DNA of 64,000 nucleotides from Thermoflexus hugenholtzii JAD2 (lineage in GTDB: Bacteria; Chloroflexota; Anaerolineae; Thermoflexales; Thermoflexaceae). Shown here piece by piece: positions 41,130 to 50,465 of this stretch. Position numbers and translations under genes: made by a program. Within the stretch, counting starts at the first letter, position 1. Each line of letters opens with the position of its first letter. Where the stretch lies: contig NZ_FYEK01000027.1 of the NCBI RefSeq assembly GCF_900187885.1, positions 23,620 to 87,619 of the forward strand, written 5' to 3'. Under the pieces are notes generated by a model, which saw only the letters and a list, made by a program, of their open reading frames with translations, searched no databases and was not told where the DNA came from.

Positions 41130-41310
41130 GGATAGATCGCTTCCTGCAGGAGGGGCTTTCGCCCCCGAACCTCCGTCTTCGATTCCGTAGGGTCGTGGCG
41201 AAGGCTATCCCTACAACCCGAACCCTCGTCTTCGAGACAGCAAGGGCCGCGGCGAAAGCCGCCCCTACTTTTGGATAAGCAGGATGTATGCCGAAATGAA
41301 TTTCGGCTTA
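41130..41310 (-). repeat. REP-like element, reverse orientation, plus adjacent palindrome
   Basis: Reading on the minus strand, GTAG begins at 41268, followed by the hairpin GGCGGCTTTCGCCGC, then GGTTCGGG, TCGAAGACGGAGGTTC and GGGGGCGAAAGCCCC near 41150. Beside it on the plus strand, GCCGAAATGAATTTCGGC (41290-41307) is a perfect palindrome with a TGAA loop. The stretch between deoC and lepB, about 265 bases, holds nothing else. Confidence 0.7.
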
Positions 41311-41356
41311 CGTTGTGGGCCGCGGCCGGCGCGGCTCCTGGGGTGGCACCGGGTCC

Positions 41357-41962
41357 TTAGGGCACCTCCCTCCCGAAGGGATTCCGGATCAGGCCCCAGC
41401 GGGAGGGGGGCCAGTAGATCAACCACGCCTTCCCAATGATGGCCGAGCGGGGGAGGGTCCCCCAGTTGTGGGAGTCGTTGGACGCGTTGCGATTGTCGCC
41501 CAGGACGAAATATTCCCCAGGCCCCAGAGTCACCGGCCCATAGGTATATCCCATCGGGCCGCGGATGTAAGGCTCCTCCAGGGGATGGCCGTTGATGAAG
41601 ACCTTACCGTCCCGGATGGCGATGGTCTCCCCCGGCAGCCCGATCACCCGCTTGATGAAATCGCGGGAGGGATCGTGAGGGAAACGGAAGACCACGATGT
41701 CCCCCCGCTGGGGAGAACCGAACCAGTAACTGACCTTGCTGATCAGCACGTATTCCCCATCGTGCAGGGTGGGCTCCATACTGGAGCCTTCGATGCGGAA
41801 GCGGGCAGTGGCTGTGTTGACCAGAGCCATCGCCACCAGCACGATCAGGGCGGTCTCGATCAGCTCCCGCAGGAAGGTGATCAGCGGGTGGGGGCCTCGC
41901 TCCGCCCGCTCCAGGATCGGTTCTGTGGATTCCAGCGCCACCGGTGTGCGCGGCTCCTCCAT
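41357..41962 (-). CDS. lepB: Signal peptidase I
   Basis: SPase I removes signal peptides of secreted proteins. The 201-residue protein has one N-terminal membrane helix (TALIVLVAMALVNTA), catalytic Ser in IEGSSMEPTL, catalytic Lys in FIKRVIGLPGE, and the boxes YFVLGDNRNASNDSHNWG and GKAWLIYWP. GGAGGAAGAGAG precedes the ATG. A promoter is seen upstream. A short transcript leader of about 14 bases is predicted. Confidence 0.95.
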   Translation of the reverse strand: MEEPRTPVALESTEPILERAERGPHPLITFLRELIETALIVLVAMALVNTATARFRIEGSSMEPTLHDGEYVLISKVSYWFGSPQRGDIVVFRFPHDPSRDFIKRVIGLPGETIAIRDGKVFINGHPLEEPYIRGPMGYTYGPVTLGPGEYFVLGDNRNASNDSHNWGTLPRSAIIGKAWLIYWPPSRWGLIRNPFGREVP

Positions 41963-41982
41963 CTCTCTTCCTCCGCGACCGG

Positions 41983-42011
41983 ATTATACGCCGCCTTCCC
42001 CAGGGGGTCCA
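41983..42011 (-). promoter_or_regulatory. Promoter of lepB
   Basis: On the minus strand: TGGACC (42011-42006), a 17-base spacer and TATAAT (41988-41983). The -10 box is perfect and the -35 matches TTGACA at four of six places. It lies 20 bases before the lepB ATG. Confidence 0.6.
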
Positions 42012-42243
42012 GTTCATCGCCCGTGAATCGAGTGGCGAGCCGGAGCACGGACACATGCCAGGAGCTGCCGGCTTTCCTCGAAGAGTCCGTGAAAGCCGCA
42101 GAGCCGATGGGAGGCCTTTCCAGGCCGCCCACCGAGGTCCTCTCCGCGTCGAATTCGCCCGGCTCGGGTTTGGGCGCATGTCGCAGCGTCCGGATAATGG
42201 GAGGGAGGAGCTGCAAGGCGGATGATCCGGTGGAGCGAGGCGG

Positions 42244-43626
42244 ATGACCTTCCCGGAGCGGTTCGTCCGGCGGATGCAGGGGTGGTTGGGGGCGGAGGCG
42301 GAGCCCTTCCTTCAGGCTCTGAGCGGGCCCTACCGCACCGGCCTGCGGGTCAACACCCTCAAGATCGACCCGGAGGCCTTCCGGTCCCGCTCCCCGTTTC
42401 CGCTTTCCCCGGTCCCTTGGTGCCCCGAGGGCTTCGTCATCGAGGACCTCGAAGCCCGGCCGGGCCTGCATCCGTATCACGCCGCCGGCCTGTATTACCT
42501 GCAGGATCCTTCGGCGATGGCGGCGGCGATCCTGCTGGATCCCCAGCCGGGGGAGTGGGTGCTGGATCTGGCCGCAGCGCCCGGCGGAAAGACCACCCAC
42601 ATCGCCGCACGGATGCGCAACACCGGGGTTCTCGTGGCCAACGAGATCCAGCCCCGGCGGGCCTCGGTGCTGGCCCTGAACGTGGAACGCATGGGGGTAA
42701 CCTGCGCGCTGCTGGCCAACGAGACCCCGCAGCGCCTGGCCCGGCGCTGGGAGGGGTTGTTCGACCGCGTGCTGGTGGACGCGCCGTGCTCCGGGGAGGG
42801 GATGTTCGCCCGGGACCCCGAGGCCATCCGGGCCTGGAGCGTCGAGCGGGTGCGCCGCTCCGCCGGGTTGCAGAAGGCCATCCTCACGGAGGCCGCCCGG
42901 ATGGTGCGGCCGGGGGGCTGGCTTCTGTATGCCACCTGCACCTTTGCCCCGGAGGAGAACGAGGGGGTGGTGGACGCCTTCCTGCGCGCCCATCCGGAGT
43001 TCGACCTGGTGGATCCCCCCCGCCATCCGGCCTTCGACCGGGGGCGCCCGGAATGGATCGAGGGGGGAGATCCCCGTCTGGTCCGAGCCGTGCGGCTGTG
43101 GCCGCACCGGGGGCCGGGGCACGGGCACTTCTACGCGCTCTTCCGGCGGAGGGGGGAGGAGCGGCCCCATCGTCCGGGACCGGAGGGCGATCTGCCGGGC
43201 CGGGTTCGGCGGGCCCTGGAAACTTTCTGGAAGACAACCCTGGAGGTGCCGCTGCCGGAGGACGGTTTGATCCTGCGAGGGGATCACGTCTATCGGACGC
43301 CGATGGCGCCGGCGTTGTGGCGGGGGCTGCGGGTGCTGCGGCCGGGGTGGTGGCTGGGCCGGGCGCGCGACGAGCGCTTCGAGCCCGACCACGCCCTGGC
43401 GATGGCCCTGGATCCACGGCGGGTGCGTCAGGTGCTGGCGCTCTCGCTGGACGATCCCCGGGTGGCTGCGTATCTGCAAGGGCATCCCCTGGAGGGGCCG
43501 TGGGAGGAGGGATGGATCCTCATCGCCCTGGAGGGCTTCCCATTGGGCTGGGCCCGGGCCGAGCACGGCCGGCTCAAAAACCTCTACCCCCGCCACCTGC
43601 GGGCCATCGGATGGTGGGAGGCATAA
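42244..43626 (+). CDS. RsmB/RsmF-type rRNA cytosine-C5 methyltransferase
   Basis: A 460-residue SAM-dependent m5C methyltransferase of the RsmB/NOP2 family. SAM site LDLAAAPGGKTTHIAARM, VLVDAPCSGEGMF with the catalytic Cys, and YATCTFAPEENEGVVD with the second Cys are diagnostic. The N-terminal part fits the NOP RNA-binding region (YRTGLRVNTLK), and the C-terminal ~150 residues resemble the RsmF/YebU extension. The exact target base cannot be read from sequence. A 280-base stretch without a gene separates it from divergent lepB. Confidence 0.88.
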   Translation: MTFPERFVRRMQGWLGAEAEPFLQALSGPYRTGLRVNTLKIDPEAFRSRSPFPLSPVPWCPEGFVIEDLEARPGLHPYHAAGLYYLQDPSAMAAAILLDPQPGEWVLDLAAAPGGKTTHIAARMRNTGVLVANEIQPRRASVLALNVERMGVTCALLANETPQRLARRWEGLFDRVLVDAPCSGEGMFARDPEAIRAWSVERVRRSAGLQKAILTEAARMVRPGGWLLYATCTFAPEENEGVVDAFLRAHPEFDLVDPPRHPAFDRGRPEWIEGGDPRLVRAVRLWPHRGPGHGHFYALFRRRGEERPHRPGPEGDLPGRVRRALETFWKTTLEVPLPEDGLILRGDHVYRTPMAPALWRGLRVLRPGWWLGRARDERFEPDHALAMALDPRRVRQVLALSLDDPRVAAYLQGHPLEGPWEEGWILIALEGFPLGWARAEHGRLKNLYPRHLRAIGWWEA

Positions 43627-43682
43627 GTGAACGCTTGGGTCGGATCATCTGTTTGGGCGCTGGCCTTTTGAGGAAGCAGGTT

Positions 43683-45680
43683 TCACCGGACTTCCTCCAC
43701 CGTGATCCCCATGGCTTCCAGCCAGGCCTTCAGGGCAGGGGCGTGATCAGCCCGCACCATCAGGGTGTGGGCGTCCAGGGGGCGGACCCAAGGGGAGAGG
43801 GCAGGCTCCCGGCACAGCGCCTCCAGGATCTCCGGCCGATCCATCCGCAACAGGATCACCGGCTCCCAGCGCGCCCGCGGCGGATGCTCGCTCCAAGTCA
43901 GCAGCCGGGCCAGCAGCCCCGCCGGCAGCGGCCCCCGATGCACCTGCTGCAACCGTTGCAGGATCTCCGAAAGGCTTAACCCGGCCTCCCGACCTGCCTG
44001 CAGCGATGCCTCCGTGATCCGGAATCCCTCCGGGGTGCGTTCGGTGAACGGCTCCAGCAATCGCTCCACCCCCGGATGGGGGAAGGGCCCGGTCCAGCGC
44101 AAGATCCCGGAATCCTCCGCCACCACCTGGTTGCGCAGATCCTCCGGCCGGAACCCGCTCCTCCACGGCCGGATCCCCCGCGCCCGCCAGCGGGCCGCCA
44201 GCGCCTCGGCCCGCTCCCCGGTCCAGCCCAGGCCCTCCCCCAGGGGTCGGAGGGACGGATCCGCCGGGAGCCCGTCTTCCCCGCTCCGGACCAAGGTCAC
44301 CCGCCGGTAGATTCGCACCCGATTGAACCGCCGGTGCCAATCCTCCAGGGAGCGTCGCACGTTCGGCGGAAGGGGCTCGCCGCTGATCCCCTCCAGGAAG
44401 CGGATGACGCGCGGGATGTCCCAGCCCTGGGAGAGCCCTCGATAGAGGGCCTCGCGGGTGATCTGATAGATGGAGATCGGCTCCCCCGGCGTCGGCTCCG
44501 TGAAGGCCTCCAGGGCGGTGCGAACCGTCTCCGAGATCGGCTCGAAAGCCAGGATCCGGAAATCGGGCTGGACGACGAGGCGCCCACCCTCCTCCGGCAG
44601 CGCCACCGGTTCCCCCACCCCCAGCATCCAGGCTCCGAAGGCGGTCAGCCGCACCATCGTCCAGCGCCCGCCTCGATCCCCTCGGTCCAGAACGCCGAGC
44701 CAGTGCAGCGGCCAGAGGGTTTCCTCCATCAGCCAGGCTTTCCAGCGAGCGGCCCGCTCCTGACCGGCCGGGGAGAGGGGGTCCGGCGCGCGCGCGACTG
44801 GCTCCCGCAGGGCGGCCGCCACCAGGGCGGGCAGGGGGATCCATGCCCCGGCCTCATGTCCACGCAGCCCCTGCTCGAGACGCGCCCTCAAAAGCTCCGG
44901 GGAGAGATGCTCCCCTTCCTCCCCCTCGGAGATCCCGGCGCCCTTCCAGGCATGGAAGGCAGCGGCCGCGCGATCGGTCGCCTCCTGCTCCCAGAAGGGG
45001 TGCAGGGTCTCCAGGATCAGGGTCGCCCCATGGGTCCGAAGCACGCCCATGCGTTCCAGCAGGCGCCGGAGGAAGGCGATGTACGCGAGGTCGCGCGGGG
45101 AGCCGGCGAGGCCCAGCCAGCGCTGGAGGGCGCGAACCCACCGCGCCGGCAGCCGTCCATCCCGGGTCAGGGCGATCCCGGAGGAGCGGCGGAGGAATCG
45201 GGCCATCCGCCCGAGGTCCCGCGCCAGCCGTTGGGGAGAAGCGGGATACACGCGATCCGGTGGAAGAGACGGAAGCACAGGGAGGGCAGCGGCCACCTCG
45301 TCCGGCAGGACCGCTTCTCCCTGGGGCCGGAGGGAGCGCACCCGCCATCCCCCGCGATGCCAGTAAATCAGACCCAGGGCCGCCAGATGGACGGCCAGCT
45401 CCTCGAAGGGGATCGCTGGGGTGTCCTCCGCCGTCGCCTCATATAAAATCGAAAGGACAAGAGCGGGCATCGATCCGCCCGCCTGCTGCAGACCCTCCAC
45501 CAGCCAGCGGCCCTCTGCCGGCAGGCCCGTCCAGAGGGCCGCCAGCCGGTCCCGATCGCTCAGGCGGGCAAGGGTCTGCTCCTCAGCGCCCGATCCCTCC
45601 TCCGCCGGCCATCCCTGCTGGCGGAGGATGTGGACGACCAGGGAGGGATCATAGTGCGCGACCAGCTCGTTCAACCGCAT
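43683..45680 (-). CDS. Helicase_C_3 (XPB/Ssl2-like N-terminal) domain protein
   Basis: A 665-residue, largely helical protein. The region LVVQPDFRILAFEPISETV and the C-terminal VILLRMDRPEILEALC belong to the domain described as helicase conserved C-terminal / XPB-Ssl2-like in many actinobacterial and chloroflexal proteins. No Walker A or DEAD box is present, so it is not itself a helicase; it may be a DNA-repair or transcription factor partner. AAGGAGGGCG precedes the ATG at 45680. It is divergent from the kinase gene, with 110 bases between. Confidence 0.7.
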   Translation of the reverse strand: MRLNELVAHYDPSLVVHILRQQGWPAEEGSGAEEQTLARLSDRDRLAALWTGLPAEGRWLVEGLQQAGGSMPALVLSILYEATAEDTPAIPFEELAVHLAALGLIYWHRGGWRVRSLRPQGEAVLPDEVAAALPVLPSLPPDRVYPASPQRLARDLGRMARFLRRSSGIALTRDGRLPARWVRALQRWLGLAGSPRDLAYIAFLRRLLERMGVLRTHGATLILETLHPFWEQEATDRAAAAFHAWKGAGISEGEEGEHLSPELLRARLEQGLRGHEAGAWIPLPALVAAALREPVARAPDPLSPAGQERAARWKAWLMEETLWPLHWLGVLDRGDRGGRWTMVRLTAFGAWMLGVGEPVALPEEGGRLVVQPDFRILAFEPISETVRTALEAFTEPTPGEPISIYQITREALYRGLSQGWDIPRVIRFLEGISGEPLPPNVRRSLEDWHRRFNRVRIYRRVTLVRSGEDGLPADPSLRPLGEGLGWTGERAEALAARWRARGIRPWRSGFRPEDLRNQVVAEDSGILRWTGPFPHPGVERLLEPFTERTPEGFRITEASLQAGREAGLSLSEILQRLQQVHRGPLPAGLLARLLTWSEHPPRARWEPVILLRMDRPEILEALCREPALSPWVRPLDAHTLMVRADHAPALKAWLEAMGITVEEVR

Positions 45681-45790
45681 CGCCCTCCTTCCCACCCCTC
45701 CAAGGCCTCCCTGGAGGACCCCCGGGGGAGATGACCAAAGTCCGGTATAAGGATTTTAACCATAGCGGTATCATAGGAGGGCAGACGGCG

Positions 45791-47695
45791 ATGGCGCCTG
45801 GGATCCCGGATCCAGGAAAGAGAGGGATGGAGACGCAGAAGCTGGATCCGACGCAGATGCCTACCTTGCTGAAGCCGGGGGAGGTGCTCCAGGGGCGATA
45901 TCGGATCGAGCGGGTGCTCGGCGCGGGGGGGATGAGCACTGTGTATCTGGCCCTGGACCTCCGGTTCCCCTCGGTGCGTCGGTTGTGCGCGCTGAAGGAG
46001 ATGATCAGCCATATCCCAGACCCCCGGATGCGGGCGCTGGCCCAGCAGAGCTTCGAGCGCGAGGCGGCGATGCTGGCCACCCTGAGCCATCCCGCCATCC
46101 CCAAGATTTACGACTACTTCACAGAGGGCGAGCGCCACTACCTCGTCATGGAGTATATCCCCGGGGAGGACCTGGAGACACGGTTGCGGCGCACCGAGGG
46201 GATGCTGCCCGTGGAGGAGGTGGTGAGCTGGGCGGTGCAGATCTGCGATGTGCTGCACTATCTTCACTCCCAGCAGCCGCCTATCATCTTCCGGGATCTC
46301 AAGCCCTCGAACATCATGGTCGACCCTTACGGGCGGGTATTCCTGGTGGACTTCGGGATCGCCAAGGTGTTCCAGGCCGGCCAGCGGGGGACGATGATCG
46401 GCACCGAAGGCTACAGCCCCCCAGAGCAGTATCGCGGGATTGCGGATCCACGCACGGATATCTATGCCCTGGGGGCCACGCTCCATCACCTGCTGACGCG
46501 GCAGGACCCGCGCTTGGAGCCCCCCTTCTCTTTTCACGAGCGGCCCATCCGTCGGGTCAACCCGGCGGTCCCCGAGGCCCTGGCCCAGGTGATCATGCGC
46601 GCCCTGGAATATGACCCCGACCGGCGCTTCCAGTCGGCGATGGAGATGAAGCAGGCCCTTCTTGCGGCCATGGGGATGTCGGCGGCCTCGCGCTCCCCGG
46701 CCATCCCCTCGGTTCGGGCTTCCTCCACCCCTTACCGGGTGAAGTGGGTCTTCGCCTGCGAGGATGAGATCCGCTCCCGCCCGGTGGCCGCGGAAGGAAT
46801 GCTCTTCGTTACCTCCTACGACCACAATGTCTACGCCCTCTCGGCGGAGGATGGGAAGCTCCGCTGGAAATTCGCCGCGGAAGACGGCATCGGCGGGGCG
46901 GTGGCGGTGGCCGGGGACCGGCTGGTGGTGGGCTCGCTGGACCACCGGCTCTACGCGCTGCGGATCCAGGACGGTCAGTTGCTGTGGACCATGGAGGCGG
47001 GCGGGCCGATCTACACCACCCCTCGCATCGTCGCCGGGGTGGTCTTCTTCGGCGCCGATGATGGCTTCTTCTACGCTGTCGACCTGGAGTCCGGCCGCGT
47101 CCTCTGGCGGGTGGACCTCGCCGCGCCCATCCGCTCCTCCGCCGGCTTCTACGGGGAGACCCTGGTGGTGGGGGTCGAGGACGGCGGCGTCTACGCCTTG
47201 GACATGCGGGGGAACATCCGATGGCAGTTCACCGCCCGCAGGGGGGTCACCGCCTCGCCGTGGATCGACGCCGAGCTGGCCGTGGTGGGTTCCTGGGACT
47301 GGCATGTCTACGCTCTGGACGCGCGCACCGGATGGGCGGTCTGGCGGTTCCGCACCGGCCGGCCGGTCCTCTCCTCCCCGGTGGCGGCCGAGGGGGTGAT
47401 CTATGTGGGCTCCGCCGATGGCTTTCTCTACGCGCTGAACGCGCGGACCGGCAACCCGAACTGGCGGTTCCAGACCGGCGGACAGGTCAACGCGCCTCCC
47501 CTCCTGCTTGAGGGACAGGTCCTGGTGGGGTCCACAGACGGCCGCCTTTACGCGGTGGACGCCCGCACCGGCAACGCCCTCTGGTCCTTCCAGACGGAGG
47601 GGCCCATCGTTTCCGCCCCTGAGTGGTGGGAGGGGACGTTATATGTGACCTCGATGGACCATCGGGTTTATGCCTTGAGCCCGGTGGGAGCGTAA
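45791..47695 (+). CDS. Ser/Thr protein kinase with C-terminal PQQ-type beta propeller
   Basis: A 634-residue kinase. Gly loop LGAGGMSTVY (43-52), Lys in ALKE (K69), catalytic FRDLKPSN (D169) and DFG (187-189) show an active Hanks-type kinase. After about residue 310 come repeats of VYAL, a short GKLRWKF-like turn and W (for example LYALNARTGNPNWRF, LYAVDARTGNALWSF), about eight PQQ-like blades. No membrane helix is visible, so the propeller is probably cytoplasmic, unlike most PASTA-type kinases. Start ATG at 45791 has AGGAGGG 10 bases upstream; a later ATG at 45827 is possible. A phosphatase gene follows. Confidence 0.88.
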   Translation: MAPGIPDPGKRGMETQKLDPTQMPTLLKPGEVLQGRYRIERVLGAGGMSTVYLALDLRFPSVRRLCALKEMISHIPDPRMRALAQQSFEREAAMLATLSHPAIPKIYDYFTEGERHYLVMEYIPGEDLETRLRRTEGMLPVEEVVSWAVQICDVLHYLHSQQPPIIFRDLKPSNIMVDPYGRVFLVDFGIAKVFQAGQRGTMIGTEGYSPPEQYRGIADPRTDIYALGATLHHLLTRQDPRLEPPFSFHERPIRRVNPAVPEALAQVIMRALEYDPDRRFQSAMEMKQALLAAMGMSAASRSPAIPSVRASSTPYRVKWVFACEDEIRSRPVAAEGMLFVTSYDHNVYALSAEDGKLRWKFAAEDGIGGAVAVAGDRLVVGSLDHRLYALRIQDGQLLWTMEAGGPIYTTPRIVAGVVFFGADDGFFYAVDLESGRVLWRVDLAAPIRSSAGFYGETLVVGVEDGGVYALDMRGNIRWQFTARRGVTASPWIDAELAVVGSWDWHVYALDARTGWAVWRFRTGRPVLSSPVAAEGVIYVGSADGFLYALNARTGNPNWRFQTGGQVNAPPLLLEGQVLVGSTDGRLYAVDARTGNALWSFQTEGPIVSAPEWWEGTLYVTSMDHRVYALSPVGA

Positions 47696-47699
47696 AGCG

Positions 47700-47998
47700 G
47701 GATCCGATGCGATTCGAGGGTTCGGGCTGCAGGGGCGGTCTTCGCCGCGACCCTGTGGGATCGAAGAGGGAGGTTCGGGGCTAAAGCCCTTCCTACCCAA
47801 GATCGATTTTTGTAGGAGCGGCTTCAGCCGCGACCTTGTGCTCTCGAAGACAGGAGAACGATGTCGTTGGAGGAGCAGCTTCAGCCGTGACCCTTGCGTC
47901 ATCGAAGACAGAGGGTTAGGCTGCAAGAGCGGTCTTCGCTGCGACCTTGTAGGATCGAAGAGGGAGGTTCGGGGCTGAAGACCCTCCTCGAAAAATCA
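47700..47998. repeat. REP-like repeat cluster between kinase and phosphatase genes
   Basis: The 347-base stretch without a gene holds at least five modules. GTAG at 47812 precedes AGCGGC-TTCA-GCCGCG. Related copies are GCAGC-TTCA-GCCGT (near 47880) and GGGGCGGTCTTCGCCGC (near 47735). Linkers TCGAAGAGGGAGGTTCGGGG and AAGATCGAT match those at 6.0 and 20.4 kb. No other signal is seen, except an SD before the phosphatase. Confidence 0.7.
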
Positions 47999-48042
47999 TG
48001 CGCCCGGCCGATCCCAGACCGGGCCTCGGGGGGAGGAAAGGG

Positions 48043-48978
48043 ATGAAATGGCTGCGACGGCTGTTCGGGAAGCGCAGGATGGAGAAAGAACCCTCCGCGC
48101 CGGAGATGACGGAGCCGCCGGCGGCGGCCGCCCCAGCCTCCGGAGTGCCGGCGGAGGCCGCCCCACCCTCGCCGGAGCCGTCTGGAGGGACCATGCCCCT
48201 TCCCCCTATGCCCCCTCGCTCTGCCGTCGGGCTGCGCTTCGGCTGGGCCACCGACCCCGGCCTGATCCGGGCCCGCAACGAAGACGCGCTCCTGATCCTG
48301 CACACCGTTTACGAGGGGTCCGGGAGCCTGCTGCCGGTCGGGCTCTTCCTGGTGGCCGATGGGATGGGCGGCCATCGGGGGGGCGAGCAGGCCAGCGATC
48401 TCGCCGTCCGGGAGATCGCCCGTTACCTGGCCAGCCATCTCTTCCTCCCGCACCTCGCCCGTCGCGTCCCGGACCATCCGATCAAGGAGCTGTTGGAGGA
48501 AGCGGTCCGCGTGGCCAACGCCCAGATCCTCCAGGCAGTCCCCGGGGGCGGAACCACCGTGGTCGGCGCCCTGATCATCGGGGACAGCGTTCACCTCATC
48601 CACGTGGGGGATAGCCGGGCCTATCTGGTTTGGCCGGACCGCCTGGAGCAGCTGACCGAAGATCATTCCCTGGTGCAGCGGATGATCTCGCTTCAGGGCA
48701 TCCGCGCGGAGGAGGCAGCCGGGATCCCCCGTAACCTCCTGTATCAGGCCCTGGGGCATCCCAGCCGGCTGAGCCCGGGCTACCGCCGGATTGCCCTTCC
48801 CCCGGACGCCTGGCTGATGCTGTGCACCGATGGGCTGTGGGGGGAGGTCCCGGAGGATCGAATCCTTCAGACGGTCTGGGAGAGCGCCTCTCCACAGGAG
48901 GCATGTGATCGTCTGGTTCAGCAGGCCCGGGCGGCCGGAGGCCATGACAACATCTCGGTGATCCTGGTCGGGCGATGA
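48043..48978 (+). CDS. PP2C-type Ser/Thr protein phosphatase
   Basis: A 311-residue phosphatase with a basic N-terminus and a Pro/Ala linker (about 18-60) that may mediate docking. Metal-dependent PP2C motifs follow: RARNEDALLI (76-85), ADGMGGHRGGEQAS (105-118), GDSRAYLV, CTDGLWGE and GGHDNISV. It should reverse phosphorylation by the upstream kinase, although its true targets are unknown. GGGAGGAAAGGG lies before the ATG. The stop overlaps the next gene by ATGA. Confidence 0.92.
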   Translation: MKWLRRLFGKRRMEKEPSAPEMTEPPAAAAPASGVPAEAAPPSPEPSGGTMPLPPMPPRSAVGLRFGWATDPGLIRARNEDALLILHTVYEGSGSLLPVGLFLVADGMGGHRGGEQASDLAVREIARYLASHLFLPHLARRVPDHPIKELLEEAVRVANAQILQAVPGGGTTVVGALIIGDSVHLIHVGDSRAYLVWPDRLEQLTEDHSLVQRMISLQGIRAEEAAGIPRNLLYQALGHPSRLSPGYRRIALPPDAWLMLCTDGLWGEVPEDRILQTVWESASPQEACDRLVQQARAAGGHDNISVILVGR

Positions 48979-50465
48979 GCGGCCACGAGGAGTTCCTGGA
49001 TTACTACGCCATCCTGGGCGTTCCGCCCACCGCCAGCCCGGAGGAGATCAAGCGGGCTTTCCGGGCGCTGGCGCGCCGGGTCCATCCCGATGCGATGCCT
49101 GGGGCGGGGACCTCCTTGCTGTTCCGGCTGGTTCATGAGGCCTATGAGGTCCTCTCCGACCCCGAGCGGCGGGCGGCGTATGACCGGCAGCGGCAGGCCC
49201 AGTGGAGCGACCCAGGCTCCGCCTTGCGGGTGCAGCTGCTCCTCAGCCGGCCCCGGTTGCCGGCCCTGTCGGCCTCCCAGATCCTCTACGCCCTGCTCAC
49301 CATCGAGATGCCCCCGGAGGCCCAACCCTCGCGCCGGCCGGTGGATCTGGCCCTGGTGGTGGATCGAAGCAATTCCATGCGGGGGCCGCGCCTGGAACAG
49401 GCGAAGGCCGCTGCCCTGGAGCTGGCCGCCCATCTGCAGCCCGGGGATCGACTGGCGGTGGTGGCTTTTCACAACCGGGCGGAGGTCATCTGGCCCCTGA
49501 GCCCGGCCGAGGAGCGCCATCGCCTGCATGACCGCCTGGCCACCCTGGAGGCCGGCGGGGGCACCGAGATCTATCGAGGGCTTCTTTTGGGGTTCCAGGA
49601 GCTCTTCCGCGCCCGGCGGGCAGGCGCTTCGGTCCATCTGATCCTGCTCACCGACGGCCGGACCTATGGGGACGAGGATCGTTGCCGGGAGCTCGCGGAG
49701 CAGGCCCGTCAGGTGGGCATCGGGATCAGCGCGTTCGGAATCGGCGAGGACTGGAATGACGAGCTGCTGGACGAGATCGCCGCCCGCAGCGGTGGGATCT
49801 CCGGTTACATCACCTCGCCGGAGGAGATCCGCCAGCGTTTCCTGGAGCACCTGCGGTTGCTGGAGGAGCTTGGGATGGAGGACCTCCGCCTGATCGTAGA
49901 ACCGGCCGAGGGCGTCCAGCTCACCGGGCTGTATCAGATCCGCCCGGAGCTGCGGGTTCCACCACGGGAGGACACCGGCTGGTATCTGGGTTCGCTGCAC
50001 CTCTCCCGGCCGATCCAGGTGCTCCTGGAGTTCGCCCTGCCTCCCCTGGAGCCCGGCTGGCGGGAGCTCGCCCACCTGGACCTGCGGGGACAGGTCCCGG
50101 GGAACCCGCCTCGCCCGGTCCGGGCGCAGTGGACGGTGCAGGCGCCGGTTCTCCCGGAGGAGCCGTTGACGGTGGAGCCCCCTGGTCCGCTATGGGAGGC
50201 CCTGGCCCGGGTGGTGATCTACCGCCTGCAGGAGCAGGCCTGGGCGGCCGTGCGGGCGGGGAGATGGGAGGAAGGCGCCCGTCGGCTCCAGCAGGTGGGA
50301 ACCCGCCTCCTGGAGCTGGGGGCAACGGATCTGGCCCGGGAGGCGCTGGAGGCCGCCACCCGCCTGTTGCAGGGTCGTGCGGTTCCCAGAGGCCAGCAGC
50401 TCGCCTTAAAATACAAAACGCGGATGCTGATGCTTCCGCCCCCTGATTCGGGAGGAGCCTCATGA
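48975..50465 (+). CDS. J-domain and von Willebrand factor A fusion protein
   Basis: A 496-residue protein that joins two domains rarely fused. Residues 8-72 are a DnaJ domain with the HPD triad (37-39) and the helix RRAAYDRQRQ. Residues 122-300 are a VWA domain with the MIDAS motif DRSNSM (D130, S132, S134), a later GGGTEIY and LLTDGRTYGD. The rest is a beta-rich part (about 310-400) and a helical tail (PGPLWEALARVVIYRLQEQA). J domains activate DnaK; VWA domains bind metal-dependent partners. It is ATGA-coupled to the PP2C and the FHA genes. Confidence 0.85.
   Translation: MSGHEEFLDYYAILGVPPTASPEEIKRAFRALARRVHPDAMPGAGTSLLFRLVHEAYEVLSDPERRAAYDRQRQAQWSDPGSALRVQLLLSRPRLPALSASQILYALLTIEMPPEAQPSRRPVDLALVVDRSNSMRGPRLEQAKAAALELAAHLQPGDRLAVVAFHNRAEVIWPLSPAEERHRLHDRLATLEAGGGTEIYRGLLLGFQELFRARRAGASVHLILLTDGRTYGDEDRCRELAEQARQVGIGISAFGIGEDWNDELLDEIAARSGGISGYITSPEEIRQRFLEHLRLLEELGMEDLRLIVEPAEGVQLTGLYQIRPELRVPPREDTGWYLGSLHLSRPIQVLLEFALPPLEPGWRELAHLDLRGQVPGNPPRPVRAQWTVQAPVLPEEPLTVEPPGPLWEALARVVIYRLQEQAWAAVRAGRWEEGARRLQQVGTRLLELGATDLAREALEAATRLLQGRAVPRGQQLALKYKTRMLMLPPPDSGGAS

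Noticed and set aside
42222..43979. Second large plus-strand frame overlapping the methyltransferase gene
   Set aside because: Gly/Pro/Arg-rich shadow in a different frame of the methyltransferase, without a family motif.
44843..45790. Long N-terminal extension of the kinase gene
   Set aside because: The extension is antisense to the Helicase_C_3 gene, Pro/Arg-rich and without a ribosome site; a proper start lies at 45791.
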